A stretch of DNA of 64,000 bases from Deltaproteobacteria bacterium (GCA_016218805.1 JACRCW010000169.1:109825-173824), one strand, 5' to 3'; positions 52,764 through 62,677 are shown, counted from the stretch's first letter. Numbers and translations: made by a program. The notes: generated from the sequence alone by a model not told the origin.

Positions 52764-53650
52764 TCCGGCCCATCACCGCGCCACGGGGCGGTGCGCAGCC
52801 ACATCCGGTAGGGCGGTGAGCCCAGCGCAAACGCCACGCGCTTGAGCCCATCCCGCAGGGCCTGGGCCAGCAGACCCAGCACGGCATCCGGGGCGTCCTC
52901 AAACGGGCCCGGGTGGTCCACCGGCGCCGCAATGATCTCCCCCGGCGCGCGCGCCGCAAACGGCGCAAACACCAGCGCGCCGCCAAAGTCCGCCACCAGG
53001 CGAGCCTGCTCCTGCCGCTCGTGCCGCAACACGTCACACAACGGGCAGCGGCCATGCGCCGCGCGGTACGCGGTGAACGCCGCCAGCTCATCCGCCACGA
53101 CGGGCGGGATGAACGGCAGCGCAATGAGTTGGCTGTGCGGGTGCGCCTGGGTGGCCCCCGCCTCCACGCCGCGGTGGCGGAAGATGACGCCGCACTGCAG
53201 GCGGTCATCCCGGCGCAGATCCGCCAGCCGCGCGCGCCAGGTCAGCAGCACGTCCATGACGCGGGCCACGGGCATGTTCCCAAAGTCCGCGTTGCGGTCC
53301 GGGTCCTCAATGATGACTTCGTGCGCGCCGGCGCCGCCCATGGCGTCTGAGGGCCCCTGGGCCCACCCCAACGCGGCGTGCTCCACGCGCAACGCCGGGT
53401 ACAGGTTGGGCACCACGCGCACGCGCCACCCGGGCCCGTTGGGCAAGCTTTCCGGCGCGCGCAGCGCAAACACCTCGGGCGGCGTCATGATTTCGTTGCC
53501 CTCGGCAAACGGACCGGGCACGTCATCATCCAGCAGGGGGTGGGTCACGGGCGGTTGCGGACGCGCCGCGCGCCCGGGAGCCAGGATCACCCAGCCGGGC
53601 CGGAACGGATCGCGTCGCAACTCGCTCTGCTGGGGGTGCACTGCGCGCAT
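52625..53650 (-). CDS. galT: galactose-1-phosphate uridylyltransferase-like protein
   Basis: This 341-residue HIT-superfamily transferase moves UMP between glucose-1-P and galactose-1-P in the Leloir pathway. The catalytic HPHSQ is at residues 170-174 (H172 the nucleotidylated His by analogy). The zinc-site CxxC of classical GalT (CPFCPGNE) is replaced by GPFAEGNE, so one structural metal site is lost. The start at 53650 was chosen as the ATG before RAVHPQQSELRRDP; it falls a few bases upstream of the stop of the preceding gene. Confidence 0.88.
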   Translation of the reverse strand: MRAVHPQQSELRRDPFRPGWVILAPGRAARPQPPVTHPLLDDDVPGPFAEGNEIMTPPEVFALRAPESLPNGPGWRVRVVPNLYPALRVEHAALGWAQGPSDAMGGAGAHEVIIEDPDRNADFGNMPVARVMDVLLTWRARLADLRRDDRLQCGVIFRHRGVEAGATQAHPHSQLIALPFIPPVVADELAAFTAYRAAHGRCPLCDVLRHERQEQARLVADFGGALVFAPFAARAPGEIIAAPVDHPGPFEDAPDAVLGLLAQALRDGLKRVAFALGSPPYRMWLRTAPWRGDGPEKAGHHWYVDVAPVTNPTGAFEDAAGVRINTLTPEDAAAALRGAPG

Positions 53651-53654
53651 CTGC

Positions 53655-55922
53655 TCACTCCCCACTGCAACCACACTGCATCATGGGCCCCAGCACGTTG
53701 GGTTGCGGCGCCAGCGCCGCCACGGCGCCTTCCGTCTCCGGGGATTTCCCGTCAAACCGGGACACAATGGCCTTGCGCGCGGCGGCTGCGTCCGCCGCCG
53801 CCACCAACCCGTACACGGACGCGCCGTAGTCCGGCAGGTGCACCCACACCAGCCCGCGCTTGCCCGCGGGAGGCCACGGCGCATCCCGGGCGGACACCAT
53901 CAGCTTGCCCAGTTCCAGCCCGGGCGCATTGTTGCGCTCCACCTGCAGCGTGATGGGCAGCGCGTACGCAAACAGCTTCTGCGCGCGCAGTTTCCCGTCG
54001 GTGGGGCCGGTCACCTCGGCGCGCAGCCAGGGCCCGTAGGGGAACGCCTCGCGCAGGCGGCCCAGTTCCTTGTCATGCTCCGCGGCCCACTTCTGGTGGC
54101 GCTTCTGCGCGGCGTCATACGTCTTGGTGGCCTTCTGCCAGGACGCAATGGCCGCGGCCAGCCGCTCCGCATTGGGGTCTTCGCGCGGCTTCCGGGGCGC
54201 GCACGGCGGGCAGCGCCCCACGGGGTCCACGCGCTCCAGGCACGCGTCCGGCGTGTCACCACCCGCCGCGCCGCCTTCCCAGGACCACACCACCCGGTCC
54301 AGCTGCCCGCGGCACCCGTACGCCAGCCGCAGCTCCGCCAGCGTTCCCAGGCCCAGGTTGCGCAACGCCACCGCGGTGAACGCCGCCGTCGCATACTGCC
54401 GTTCGTCCGCGGCCAGCTTCACCAGCCGCTTGAGGAGCGCCGCGTCGGTGGGCAGCAGGATCACCGCGCGCGCCAGGCGCTTGACCGCGTCCAGGCGCTT
54501 GCCGGCCTTCTCCAGCGCGGCCGCTTCCTTCACCAACGCGTCGGCGGAGACCGCCGCAAACACCAGAAACCCGGTGGACACCCAGCCCTCCACCACGTCC
54601 GCGCCGTTGGCCGCGGCGCCGGACGGCACGGGGGCGGGCGCAGCGGCGGACTGGCTGCCCAGCTCCAGGATGGCGGATGAGGCCACGTCCGCGCGGCCGG
54701 CGCTGCGCGTCCACGCCACGCGCGCCCAGGTCCCCTCAATGGCCAGCACCTTGACGCCGGTGTTGACCCGCAGTTCCGCCAACACGCGCGAACCCGTGTC
54801 TGGCCGCTCCCGCAGCCGCAGGCGCGTGGCGGCCACAAACACCACGCTGCCCACCGTGGGTGGCGGCGCGGCGGCCTCAGTGGCCGCGGGCGCGGGTGCC
54901 TCGCCCTCGTCTGCGCGGCGGGGCTCCTCCACCTTGCGGATGTCTTTAAGGCGCGCGCGCACGCGCCGCGCCCGGCGCTCATTGGCCTCCGCGTCGTAGA
55001 TGGCGCCCAGCAGTTCCAGCGGTTCACGCTGCAGCGGGCTGAGCGCAGCAGCGCGCTCCCCGTCAATGGCCGCCCCCACCAGGTCCGCATTGCCCAGCGC
55101 CGCGCGCGCGGCCTGCAGCGTCAGGTCAAACGACGGCGCCGTGGAGGCCAGCACGTCCTCGGCAATGAACCCGCCCACGCCCTGCCCGCCGGAGACCACC
55201 GCCCAGAAGTTGCCGGCCTTGGTGTGCAACGGCGTGTCGGTGACAATGAGCTCGGTGCCAATGGGCAGCCGTTCGCGCACCGCACCGGTGGCATCCGCCT
55301 TCTCAAACCGCAGCGCCTCCAGCACGCTGACAAACTTGCGCGCGCACCCGGGCGGCACTCCGGGGTCCCGGTTCGCCGCCACGGGAGCGGGGGCGGCGGT
55401 CCCGGCGTCCGCCACGGCAACGGGCGCCGCCGTCTCATCGTGTGCGCCAACCTCGAACAGCTCACCCACCGCCACCGGGAGGCGGTCCAGCAGCGTGTCC
55501 TCGTTGAGGCCGGCAATGCGCTGCATGCTGCGCCCGACGATGGTGGCGTCCCGCGCGCGGATGCGCGACAGCGTGAGCAGGTAGCTCGCGCCGAACTTGC
55601 CCAGGTTGCCCATGATGATCTCGTCGGCATTCAGCGCACCGGCCAGCTCCACGGCGCAACTCACCGAGTCACACCCGGCCGCCTGCTTGAGCTGCTCCTG
55701 GCTCATGAGGCCTTCCACCTCCGCGATGGAGATGGCGCGGACACCCTTCACCTTGCTGACGTGGTTGGTGATGGCCGCCGACGTGAGGTCCGCCAGGTCC
55801 TGGTTCACGCCGGCCTTGGCGGCCACGGGCAGCACCATCACGCTGGTGGCCTTGGGCGCCCCGGCGGCGAGGCCCGCAACGGCCACCGCTCCCACGACGG
55901 CAGAAGACCACCCGGCGCGCAT
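53655..55922 (-). CDS. secreted multidomain protein: C-x-x-x-S-C module, two SH3-like domains, helical tail
   Basis: This 755-residue protein has an N-terminal signal (MRAGWSSAVVGAVAVAGLAAGA). It then carries the same module as the paralogues at 13023-15259: VMVLPVAAKAGVNQDLADLT, then QAAGCDSVSC near residue 83, and GALNADEIIMGNLGKFG. A first SH3-like domain is at ~195-255 and a second at ~358-420 (ATRLRLRERPDTGSRVLAEL). A Cys-containing region, a coiled segment and a Cys-rich C-terminus (QCGCSGE) follow. It is probably periplasmic. Start chosen for the signal peptide. Confidence 0.8.
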   Translation of the reverse strand: MRAGWSSAVVGAVAVAGLAAGAPKATSVMVLPVAAKAGVNQDLADLTSAAITNHVSKVKGVRAISIAEVEGLMSQEQLKQAAGCDSVSCAVELAGALNADEIIMGNLGKFGASYLLTLSRIRARDATIVGRSMQRIAGLNEDTLLDRLPVAVGELFEVGAHDETAAPVAVADAGTAAPAPVAANRDPGVPPGCARKFVSVLEALRFEKADATGAVRERLPIGTELIVTDTPLHTKAGNFWAVVSGGQGVGGFIAEDVLASTAPSFDLTLQAARAALGNADLVGAAIDGERAAALSPLQREPLELLGAIYDAEANERRARRVRARLKDIRKVEEPRRADEGEAPAPAATEAAAPPPTVGSVVFVAATRLRLRERPDTGSRVLAELRVNTGVKVLAIEGTWARVAWTRSAGRADVASSAILELGSQSAAAPAPVPSGAAANGADVVEGWVSTGFLVFAAVSADALVKEAAALEKAGKRLDAVKRLARAVILLPTDAALLKRLVKLAADERQYATAAFTAVALRNLGLGTLAELRLAYGCRGQLDRVVWSWEGGAAGGDTPDACLERVDPVGRCPPCAPRKPREDPNAERLAAAIASWQKATKTYDAAQKRHQKWAAEHDKELGRLREAFPYGPWLRAEVTGPTDGKLRAQKLFAYALPITLQVERNNAPGLELGKLMVSARDAPWPPAGKRGLVWVHLPDYGASVYGLVAAADAAAARKAIVSRFDGKSPETEGAVAALAPQPNVLGPMMQCGCSGE

Positions 55923-55969
55923 GAGGGCGCACACAAACCCGGGCGCCCGCACGCGGTCAAGCGGCGTTG

Positions 55970-57607
55970 TCAGTGCCGGAGTTCCACAATGAAGGGCTGG
56001 TGCAGCAACGTCTCCGGAGTGCTCCCGCCGACGTCCACCTCGCGGGTTTCCGCGGCGCCCAGCAGGGCCCGGCCACCGCGGACGCTGACGGCTGACGTGG
56101 TGTAGCTGGCGGCGGCGTCCACCTGGTGCAGCAGGGGCCCGGCCGCCGTGGCCGTACCATCCGCGAACGCCAGGGCGGGTCCGGCGTATCCAGTGCGCAC
56201 CAGCCGGTGCAGGCCCGCCGCCTCCCCCAGCGGGAGTGCCGCGGCCTGGTCCGTCCACAGGTTGTCCACGCGCGTCCACGGCGTGGCGTCAGCCGGCCGG
56301 TAACGCAGGAGCGCCGCGCCGTTGGCCGCGCTGCAGGAGCCACCGATGCGGACCTCGTCAGCCAGCACCAGGGGGAGGCCCCTGACGGCGCCGCAGCCCG
56401 CCGGTGAGATGTAGACCTGGGCGCTGGAGCCCGCCGCCGCGCGCTGCCCGCGGAATGCGTCTGCGGGCGTGCTGGGCACGTCCATCACGTAGGGTTCGCC
56501 GCCCACGTAACCCACGGTCACCAGGTGGTTCACCAGCGTGAGCAGCGGGTTTTCCCCCAGCCGCGACCACGTCCCTGCCGCGGAGCGTTCAAACGCGCTC
56601 ACCTCCCAGTCCGCCGAGCCGAAGCAGCTGAAGCCCGTCACGGTGGCCACCGCCACCAACAGCCGCCCGTCGCTGGAGGCGGCCGCACGCACCTGGCACG
56701 CCCTGCGGTCAGTGACCGTGGTGGGATCCCAGATGGACTCCACGGCGCCGGGCTCCCCGGCGGGACCGCGGAACAGCGCGTGCACCTCACACCTGCGCCC
56801 CCCGCCCAGGTGGTCATCCGCGGGACAGGCGTCCGCTCCCAGAATGCCGGCCATGACCACCACCGGCTGGCTGCCCAGCGCCGCCACGTCAGCCGCAAAG
56901 CTCCCGTCCGCCAGCAACGTGTGCCACTCCACGCCGGCGTGCCGGCCCCACAGCACCCACTTCTGCGAGGTGATGGTGTTCTGCTCGCGGGTTTCCTCAT
57001 GCAGGAGCACCACGGGCTCCTCCGCCGCGGTGAGGGCCACGGCCATCACGCGCCGCTCATGGGACACCGGGTCCAACGGCGCGATCAGGGTGTCCACCGC
57101 GTACTCCCCCAGGCAGTGGCCGCCCCCCAGGTCCACGCATTCGCCGAGTGCGCAGTCGCCACCGTTGCCACACGCCGCGCCGTACGCGGCCGCGCACTGG
57201 GAGGCCGCGCTGCATGTCCGCCCGGCACCGCAGGCCCCACCCGGGTCCGTACCGACGAGCACGGGGGCACACGCGGCGCCGTAGCAGGCGCTGCATTCGC
57301 CGGCGCAGTCTTCCCGCGGGTCTTCCCCGTCGTGCACCGGACTGCAGCGCCCTGCCCCGTCCATGCCGCGCGCACAGCTCAGGCAGGTCCCGGTGCACGC
57401 GGTGTCACAGCACGCACCATCCACGCAGAATCCGCTCTGGCACTGGGCACCCGCCGTGCAGGCGGCACCGGGGAGCAGGAGCGCGCCACCCCCGGAGCTG
57501 CTGCTGGATGATGACGACCCGCCAGTCCCGTTGCCATCGTTGTCGCCGCACGCCAGCGCGCCGCACACCAGCGCCACCATCCCAAATCCGACCCGGCATC
57601 CCGCCAT
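55970..57607 (-). CDS. Cys-rich lipoprotein with beta-propeller-like body
   Basis: This 545-residue predicted lipoprotein has signal MAGCRVGFGMVALVCGALAC with the Cys at residue 20 and a Ser run after it (SSSSSSSSGG). Cys-rich modules follow (QCQSGFCVDGACCDTACTG, CSACYGAACAP). The rest (residues ~180-540) has repeated beta-strand motifs such as WVLWGRHAGVEWHTLLADGSF, which may fold as a propeller. The ATG at 57607 was preferred over one at 57625 because AAGGGG lies at the right distance. Confidence 0.75.
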   Translation of the reverse strand: MAGCRVGFGMVALVCGALACGDNDGNGTGGSSSSSSSSGGGALLLPGAACTAGAQCQSGFCVDGACCDTACTGTCLSCARGMDGAGRCSPVHDGEDPREDCAGECSACYGAACAPVLVGTDPGGACGAGRTCSAASQCAAAYGAACGNGGDCALGECVDLGGGHCLGEYAVDTLIAPLDPVSHERRVMAVALTAAEEPVVLLHEETREQNTITSQKWVLWGRHAGVEWHTLLADGSFAADVAALGSQPVVVMAGILGADACPADDHLGGGRRCEVHALFRGPAGEPGAVESIWDPTTVTDRRACQVRAAASSDGRLLVAVATVTGFSCFGSADWEVSAFERSAAGTWSRLGENPLLTLVNHLVTVGYVGGEPYVMDVPSTPADAFRGQRAAAGSSAQVYISPAGCGAVRGLPLVLADEVRIGGSCSAANGAALLRYRPADATPWTRVDNLWTDQAAALPLGEAAGLHRLVRTGYAGPALAFADGTATAAGPLLHQVDAAASYTTSAVSVRGGRALLGAAETREVDVGGSTPETLLHQPFIVELRH

Positions 57608-57633
57608 GACCGCCCCTTTCAACATGGCGCGCC

Positions 57634-58314
57634 TCAGTGCGCGCTGTTTCGCCAGCCCTGCGCCAGCGGTGGAAGCGCATCCTTCAAGCCGTCCAACACA
57701 AACTGCACAGCGATGGCGGCGAGGATCAATCCCATGATCCGGCCCAGGATGCGCAGGCCGGTGTCTCCCAGCACCTTCTTGACGGCGTTGCTGTGCGCCA
57801 GGACCACAAACGCGGTGAAGCACGTCACCACAATGGACACCAGCAGGACCGCGGTGTGCACCGGCGTCACCGCCTGCACGCCCAGTGAAACCACCGTGGC
57901 AATGGCGCCCGGGCCGGACAGGATGGGGATGGCCAGCGGGACCAGGGCCACGTCCGGCTTTTCAATTCCCTCTTGCACTTCCTCGTCTGTCTGCTTGGCG
58001 CGGGAGGGGCGCGCGGACACCATCTCCGTCCCCACGGTGAACAGGATCACCCCGCCGGCAATGCGCAGCGCGGCCACGGTGAACCCAAAGAACGTGAACA
58101 GCAGGTTCCCGGTGAGCGCGAAGAACCCCAGCACGCCCGCCGCAATGAGCGACGCCCGCCGTGCCATGGCGCGCTGCTGGCCGGGCGTGTCCTGCGCCGT
58201 CATGGCCAGGAACACGGGCACCGCGCCCGGCGGGTCCACAATGATGAACACGCTGGGCAGGCACAGCAGCACAAAGCTCCACAGCCCCGGGCCAGTATCA
58301 AGGAACGTCATCAC
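57634..58314 (-). CDS. MarC-family membrane protein
   Basis: This 226-residue integral membrane protein has six predicted helices and the MarC/UPF0056 landmarks IIVDPPGAVPVFLAMT and PLAIPILSGPGAIATVV. Family members are suggested transporters of unknown substrate; a drug-efflux role for MarC was disputed. It precedes the Cys-rich lipoprotein by 26 bp on the same strand and may be transcribed with it. Confidence 0.9.
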   Translation of the reverse strand: MMTFLDTGPGLWSFVLLCLPSVFIIVDPPGAVPVFLAMTAQDTPGQQRAMARRASLIAAGVLGFFALTGNLLFTFFGFTVAALRIAGGVILFTVGTEMVSARPSRAKQTDEEVQEGIEKPDVALVPLAIPILSGPGAIATVVSLGVQAVTPVHTAVLLVSIVVTCFTAFVVLAHSNAVKKVLGDTGLRILGRIMGLILAAIAVQFVLDGLKDALPPLAQGWRNSAH

Positions 58315-58787
58315 GCACTTCCTCAGGCTGCGGCAGGGTCAAACCCGCCTGCCGGCACGCCACCGCAGCCCGGGATCCTGGGTTTGGTGCGGCGCAGCGG
58401 CGCATGCGCCGGACGGTAGAGGCAAACTCCCGCGCGGGCACGCCGCGTCAGCACTGGAACCGCGCAGCGCGGGGTGCATGTGGGTAGGGGTGAGGAACAA
58501 GCCCGGCCCGGGATGCCCGCGCACGCCGGCAAGCCCCCCTGGGCGCACGGAGTGCCTTGCCGGATTCCCGGGGAGCCCCCTGGGGTGCGTTGGGGGGCTC
58601 GCCGGAACGCCGGCGCGCCGGTCTGGCCGCGCGCACGGGCATGCCGGGATTCCGGCGAACCGGTCCGCCGGCCGCTGGGTGGGTTGCAGGATTGCCGGCG
58701 GGTCACCCGTGCCGCGCGAAGTGCCTCGCCGGAAACCGGGGGAGACCCTCAGCGCGCGTGGAGGGGCGCGCAGGGAAACCGCCCGGT
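58315..58787. repeat. 473-bp G+C-rich gap with internal degenerate repeats
   Basis: No convincing gene was found. The stretch is dense in GCCGG and its inverse. Two copies of a ~46-bp direct repeat with about 70% identity lie at 58543-58588 and 58713-58758, sharing GTGCCT(T/C)GCCGGA and the following G-rich part. Related inverted pieces occur between them. It could form stem-loops in RNA. Confidence 0.45.
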
Positions 58788-59498
58788 TCACCCCGGGACG
58801 TTGGGCTCGGGCGGACCGCCGCCTTCCGGCTCTTCCTCCCCGCCGCCGCCGCCGGTGGCTGAATCCGTGTTCAGGTCATCAAAGAACAGGTTCTGCAACC
58901 GGCGGTCCCGCGGGAACAGACCGGCCACGCCCGCGCACGCCTTGGCGTACGCGTCCAGGAAGTCCTCTTTGTTCAGCGTGCGCTGCGCCCGGGCCGCCAC
59001 TGCGGCCAGCACGCCCGCCCGCCGGGCGTCCACCGCCGTCGCGTACTCGGTGCGCAGCGCCATGACCTTCACCAGTTCGTCCGCCGCCTGCGGCCACAGC
59101 GCGCCCGCCGCCTTCAGCCGGCCCTCCAACTCCTCCATGGCCTTGACCTGCGCGGGTCCCGTCGGCGCCACCACCGGCCCCAAGCCATTTGGGAACAGCG
59201 CTTTGGCTATCTTCCCGTCCTTCTTCCCGTCGGCGGCTTCGGCGCGTTTGTGCAGCGCCCGCACCCCCACCTCCGCAAAGTACTCCGTGAAACGCACCTT
59301 CACCCGCACGGGCAACAGGCCCCGGACGGCCACCGTGACCTCCGCGTGGGCGGCAACCAGCGGCGCGGTGGCCAGCGCCAGCGCGTCTGCGTACGGGATG
59401 AGCGCGGGTTGCTCCGTGAAGCTGCGCATGGCGGTCTGGCTGAACAGCGACAGTTCCTCGCAGCGGGAAACCGGCGTCTTGGAAGTCGGCTTTTCCAT
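58788..59498 (-). CDS. hypothetical protein
   Basis: This 236-residue protein lacks a signal peptide. It is Ala/Glu/Leu-rich and mostly helical with a long central helix region, then an acidic-Gly tail (GGGGGEEEPEGGG). A segment LVAAHAEVTVAVRGLLPVRV appears conserved-looking but matches no family I know. It stands alone, divergent from nothing nearby. No function is proposed. Confidence 0.6.
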   Translation of the reverse strand: MEKPTSKTPVSRCEELSLFSQTAMRSFTEQPALIPYADALALATAPLVAAHAEVTVAVRGLLPVRVKVRFTEYFAEVGVRALHKRAEAADGKKDGKIAKALFPNGLGPVVAPTGPAQVKAMEELEGRLKAAGALWPQAADELVKVMALRTEYATAVDARRAGVLAAVAARAQRTLNKEDFLDAYAKACAGVAGLFPRDRRLQNLFFDDLNTDSATGGGGGEEEPEGGGPPEPNVPG

Positions 59499-60074
59499 TC
59501 CTGTTCTCCTCCTCGGGGTGGAGGCAAGAGGCTTCCTTGCAGGCCGGCGGTTCTGTCAAGCCCCGGCGGACCTTCAGCCTCGAGTTCCGCCAATCTTCTT
59601 CGACTCGACTTTCGCCTTTTCTGAAGCGCGGACGTTCCGGGCCGGCTTGCGGCAGTCCGCGGGGGCAGATTGCACGTGTTTTGTGGGGCTGGCGCCTCTG
59701 CCGGCCGCCGACCCAAGGCTGCACACCGCAACAGCCCGCCACAAACCGGGGTGGTTTCCGGCGGCATTGAGCGCCATGGCGCTGTACCGCAGTTGAGGGT
59801 GGTGCGGGGTCGGGGCGGCGCGCTGGCATGCGCCTGCGGCCGGCGGGGACGCCGGCCCCACAAACATCTGAGTGGGCACCGGGCATGAGTGCTGGGCTCA
59901 GACTCGGGTCTTACCGGCTTGATGTTCATCTCTGTCGGCGTTGATGTTGGTTTGGGAGTGGGCTGCTCTTGACGGTTGGGTGCCCCGTCTGGCGCGGATC
60001 AGAAACTCCGCAACACCGCGAGGAACCGCGCCAAAGCCCTCCAAGAATGGCGAAACTCGAGTCAGCGGGTCAAA
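59499..60074. other. 576-bp gap with a pair of inverted 25-bp arms
   Basis: No gene was found. Arms at 59682-59706 (TGTGGGGCTGGCGCCTCTGC, then CGGCC) and 59838-59862 match as inverted repeats at 21 of 25 positions. The 131 bp between contains GCC-rich sequence. This may be a pair of REP-like elements or the ends of a small mobile element. The remainder shows nothing recognisable. Confidence 0.45.
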
Positions 60075-61340
60075 TCAGAATGCAATCCTCACGGCCACCT
60101 GGTCGGTGTCGCCCCCCAACAGCCAGCGCGCCTGGCGGACACCGTACTCAAACCGTGCCCCGTCGTCGGCGGGGCGCTCGTGCCCGTAGCCGGTGGCGTA
60201 ATGCATCAGGTCATAGGACCGCACCCACAGGATGGTGAACGCGCGGCCAAACGCGGGCGTGATGGGCAACGGTGACCCGGTCAGCGGCCCCGCGGGCGCG
60301 CCGTCCAGGTAGAACAGCGCCATGCCCACGTGCAGCCGGTGCGCCTCCACGCCGCGGGGGCCGTAGGCAATGTCGTAACGGGCGCGCACGTCCGCAAAGT
60401 CCGGGATGAACTGCAGCGCGCCCTCCACGGACAGCGCCCGCGAATCAAAGAACGGCGCACGCTCGGTATCCGCCAGCACGGCCACCGCGCGCGCCAGGAA
60501 CAGCCGCGTGCGCATCTGCGCATCCGCGGTGAGCGCGCCGCGCGCGTCATCCCCCATGGCCAGCGGCCGGCCCAGCAGCCCCACGCCCACCCGCAACGAC
60601 GGGGACCGCGTCCAGCGCACCAGCGGCTCCAGTTCCACCCGCCCGGTCAGCGCGGGGTTGTTCACCGGGGCCCCGGTGTTGCCCGCCGTCAGCGGCACGC
60701 CCTGCGCGCCGCCTCCCGCCGCGCCCGCGTGCGGTTCCGTCGTCGTGGGCAGCCCGGTCGCCCAGTTCACCCCGGACCCCAGCCCAAACAGCCCCCGCAC
60801 CGGCACGTTCCAGCGGTACGCGTCAATCTCGTAGCTGGCGGCAAGCTCACGGCCGGGCAGCCACGCCTCGCGGCCCAGCGACCCGGTGAGGAACAGCGCC
60901 TCCTGCTGCGGCATCCACTGCTCCGCCACCACGGGAACCGTGAAGTACCCCAGGCGCGCTTCGCCCAGGTCCAGGATCTTCTTGTTGCCCAGCGCCATGC
61001 GCCCGTACAGGTCCCGCACCAGGCCCGGCCCATCCTCCTTGAGGCGCGGGCTGGCCCACGGGGACAGCTCCGCCTCGGCGACGATCCCCACCTCCAGCAC
61101 TGCGGACACCAGCGCCTCCGCGCGCAACCGCAGGCGCGGCAACCCCACGCTGTTGCCAAACTGGTCGCGCCCCAGCGCGCCCTCCAGCATCCCGCCCAGC
61201 CGCAGGCGGTACAGCTCGCTGGCCGTCTCCACGCGGCCCGGCTCGGGCTGGTCCGGCTGCTCACTGACAATCACCACGCGGTCCGCCGCCCACGCCACGG
61301 CACCCACCAGCCACAGCGCCAGCACAGCGGGGCGGTTCAC
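60075..61340 (-). CDS. outer-membrane beta-barrel protein (porin-like)
   Basis: This 421-residue protein has a signal (MNRPAVLALWLVGAVAWAA) and many alternating strands with an aromatic-terminated C-terminus (DQVAVRIAF), the classical barrel end signal. It resembles phosphate-selective porin-like proteins in outline (LRLRAEALVSAVLEVGIVAE, LGYFTVPVVAEQWMPQQEAL), but I cannot name a substrate. Its start overlaps the stop of the HExxH lipoprotein (ATGA), so the two genes are co-translated. Confidence 0.75.
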   Translation of the reverse strand: MNRPAVLALWLVGAVAWAADRVVIVSEQPDQPEPGRVETASELYRLRLGGMLEGALGRDQFGNSVGLPRLRLRAEALVSAVLEVGIVAEAELSPWASPRLKEDGPGLVRDLYGRMALGNKKILDLGEARLGYFTVPVVAEQWMPQQEALFLTGSLGREAWLPGRELAASYEIDAYRWNVPVRGLFGLGSGVNWATGLPTTTEPHAGAAGGGAQGVPLTAGNTGAPVNNPALTGRVELEPLVRWTRSPSLRVGVGLLGRPLAMGDDARGALTADAQMRTRLFLARAVAVLADTERAPFFDSRALSVEGALQFIPDFADVRARYDIAYGPRGVEAHRLHVGMALFYLDGAPAGPLTGSPLPITPAFGRAFTILWVRSYDLMHYATGYGHERPADDGARFEYGVRQARWLLGGDTDQVAVRIAF

Positions 61341-62677
61341 TTGGGCTCCTGCGCGGGCGGATCAAACGCGTTGCCGTCGGACGCCGCCCACGCGGCTTCC
61401 GCGGCCGCCTCCTGCGTCTCCGGGGGGAAACCCTCCAGCACCAGCAGTGACAACCCCCGCCGCTCCACCATCACCCCGGCGTCCCCCGTGCGCGCCACCA
61501 CGCGCTCCGGCGTCTCGCACACCACCGTGAACCCCGGGTACCGGCCCGCCATGGCGCGGTAGGCGGCGTGGCCCTCGCGCGCGTCCTCGTCGGAATCAAA
61601 GCCCATCTTCCACGCCAGCACCGCCACGCCATTGCGCACGTACACGGCGGCGCGGTCTCCGTCCCAGCCTTCCGCCGCTTTCACCGCGCTGGGTCCGCGC
61701 AGGCCCGCCTGCTGCTGCTCGCGCTGCCACACGGTGCGCAACCCCAGCTCCCCCACCGCCTCCTGCCAGATCTCCCGCCAGCCCTCGCCCAGGAAGCTCA
61801 TGAGCGGCGGCAACCGGATGTCCCGCGGCCGGTCACGCCCGCGCAGGTAGCGCTCCGGGTGCAGGATCTCCTCGGTGGAGGCCGGCGGGTCCCGGTAGGC
61901 CGCGTTCACCGCCGCCCAGCCGCCCTTCTTGTGCACCAACCCCACAAACCGCGCGCCTTGCAGGTACGGCATCTGGAACCGGCGGTTCACAAAGTCCGGC
62001 GCGCCCGCCACATCCAGCGCGCCGGTGCGTGACTCCACAAACCGCAGCCAGCTCTCCATGGAGGGCGTGAACACGCTGGAATACGCGTACCCCACAAAGC
62101 TCGCGTCACCCTCCGCCAGGCAGCGCCGCGCCAGCGCCGCGTCGTCGTTGGGCGCGCTGGACAAGAAGCGGTCCAGGCCAAAGTGCATGTCCTGCAGCGC
62201 GTGCGTCATCTCGTGGCTGAGGACCTCCCCGTCCACCAGGTCGCGCTGCCGCACCATGCCCGTCAACTCAATGATCTCGCTGCGCGGGTTCTGCCGGTCA
62301 ATGATGCGGAGGATCCCGTCGGTGGTTTCGTAGTAGCCCGCCGGGGCTTCCGTCCCCACGGACGCAAACGCGCCCGCCAGGTCCGTGCCCGGCGGCACCA
62401 GGCCCACCTTGGTCCACGCCACCGCCAGGTCCTCCATGTGCTGCAGGTAGGACACGCGGTGCAGGTCAGACTGGGCACCGGACTTGAGGCGCGCGCGCCC
62501 CTCCATGGACATCCGCAACGGCGCCGTCGCCTTCAGGCCGCGGATGCGCTCCACGTCGGACAGCAGCTTCTCCGCGCCCGCGGCGTTGAGCCGGTGATCG
62601 GTCACGACCTTGTACGAACACGCGCCGGCGGCGAGGCACAGGACACACATCGTCACGCGCAGGCTCTGCAACCGCAC
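61337..62677 (-). CDS. HExxH metalloprotease-like lipoprotein
   Basis: This 446-residue predicted lipoprotein has signal MRLQSLRVTMCVLCLAAGAC with the Cys at residue 20. A zinc-protease motif HEMTH lies at 155-159, and a downstream EGD (LAEGDASFVGY) may supply the third ligand, as in gluzincins. Family identity is not recognised; the catalytic motif is the best clue. It may process a partner such as the barrel protein translated from the overlapping gene. It diverges from the histidine kinase at 62736 with 58 bp between. Confidence 0.75.
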   Translation of the reverse strand: MRLQSLRVTMCVLCLAAGACSYKVVTDHRLNAAGAEKLLSDVERIRGLKATAPLRMSMEGRARLKSGAQSDLHRVSYLQHMEDLAVAWTKVGLVPPGTDLAGAFASVGTEAPAGYYETTDGILRIIDRQNPRSEIIELTGMVRQRDLVDGEVLSHEMTHALQDMHFGLDRFLSSAPNDDAALARRCLAEGDASFVGYAYSSVFTPSMESWLRFVESRTGALDVAGAPDFVNRRFQMPYLQGARFVGLVHKKGGWAAVNAAYRDPPASTEEILHPERYLRGRDRPRDIRLPPLMSFLGEGWREIWQEAVGELGLRTVWQREQQQAGLRGPSAVKAAEGWDGDRAAVYVRNGVAVLAWKMGFDSDEDAREGHAAYRAMAGRYPGFTVVCETPERVVARTGDAGVMVERRGLSLLVLEGFPPETQEAAAEAAWAASDGNAFDPPAQEPK

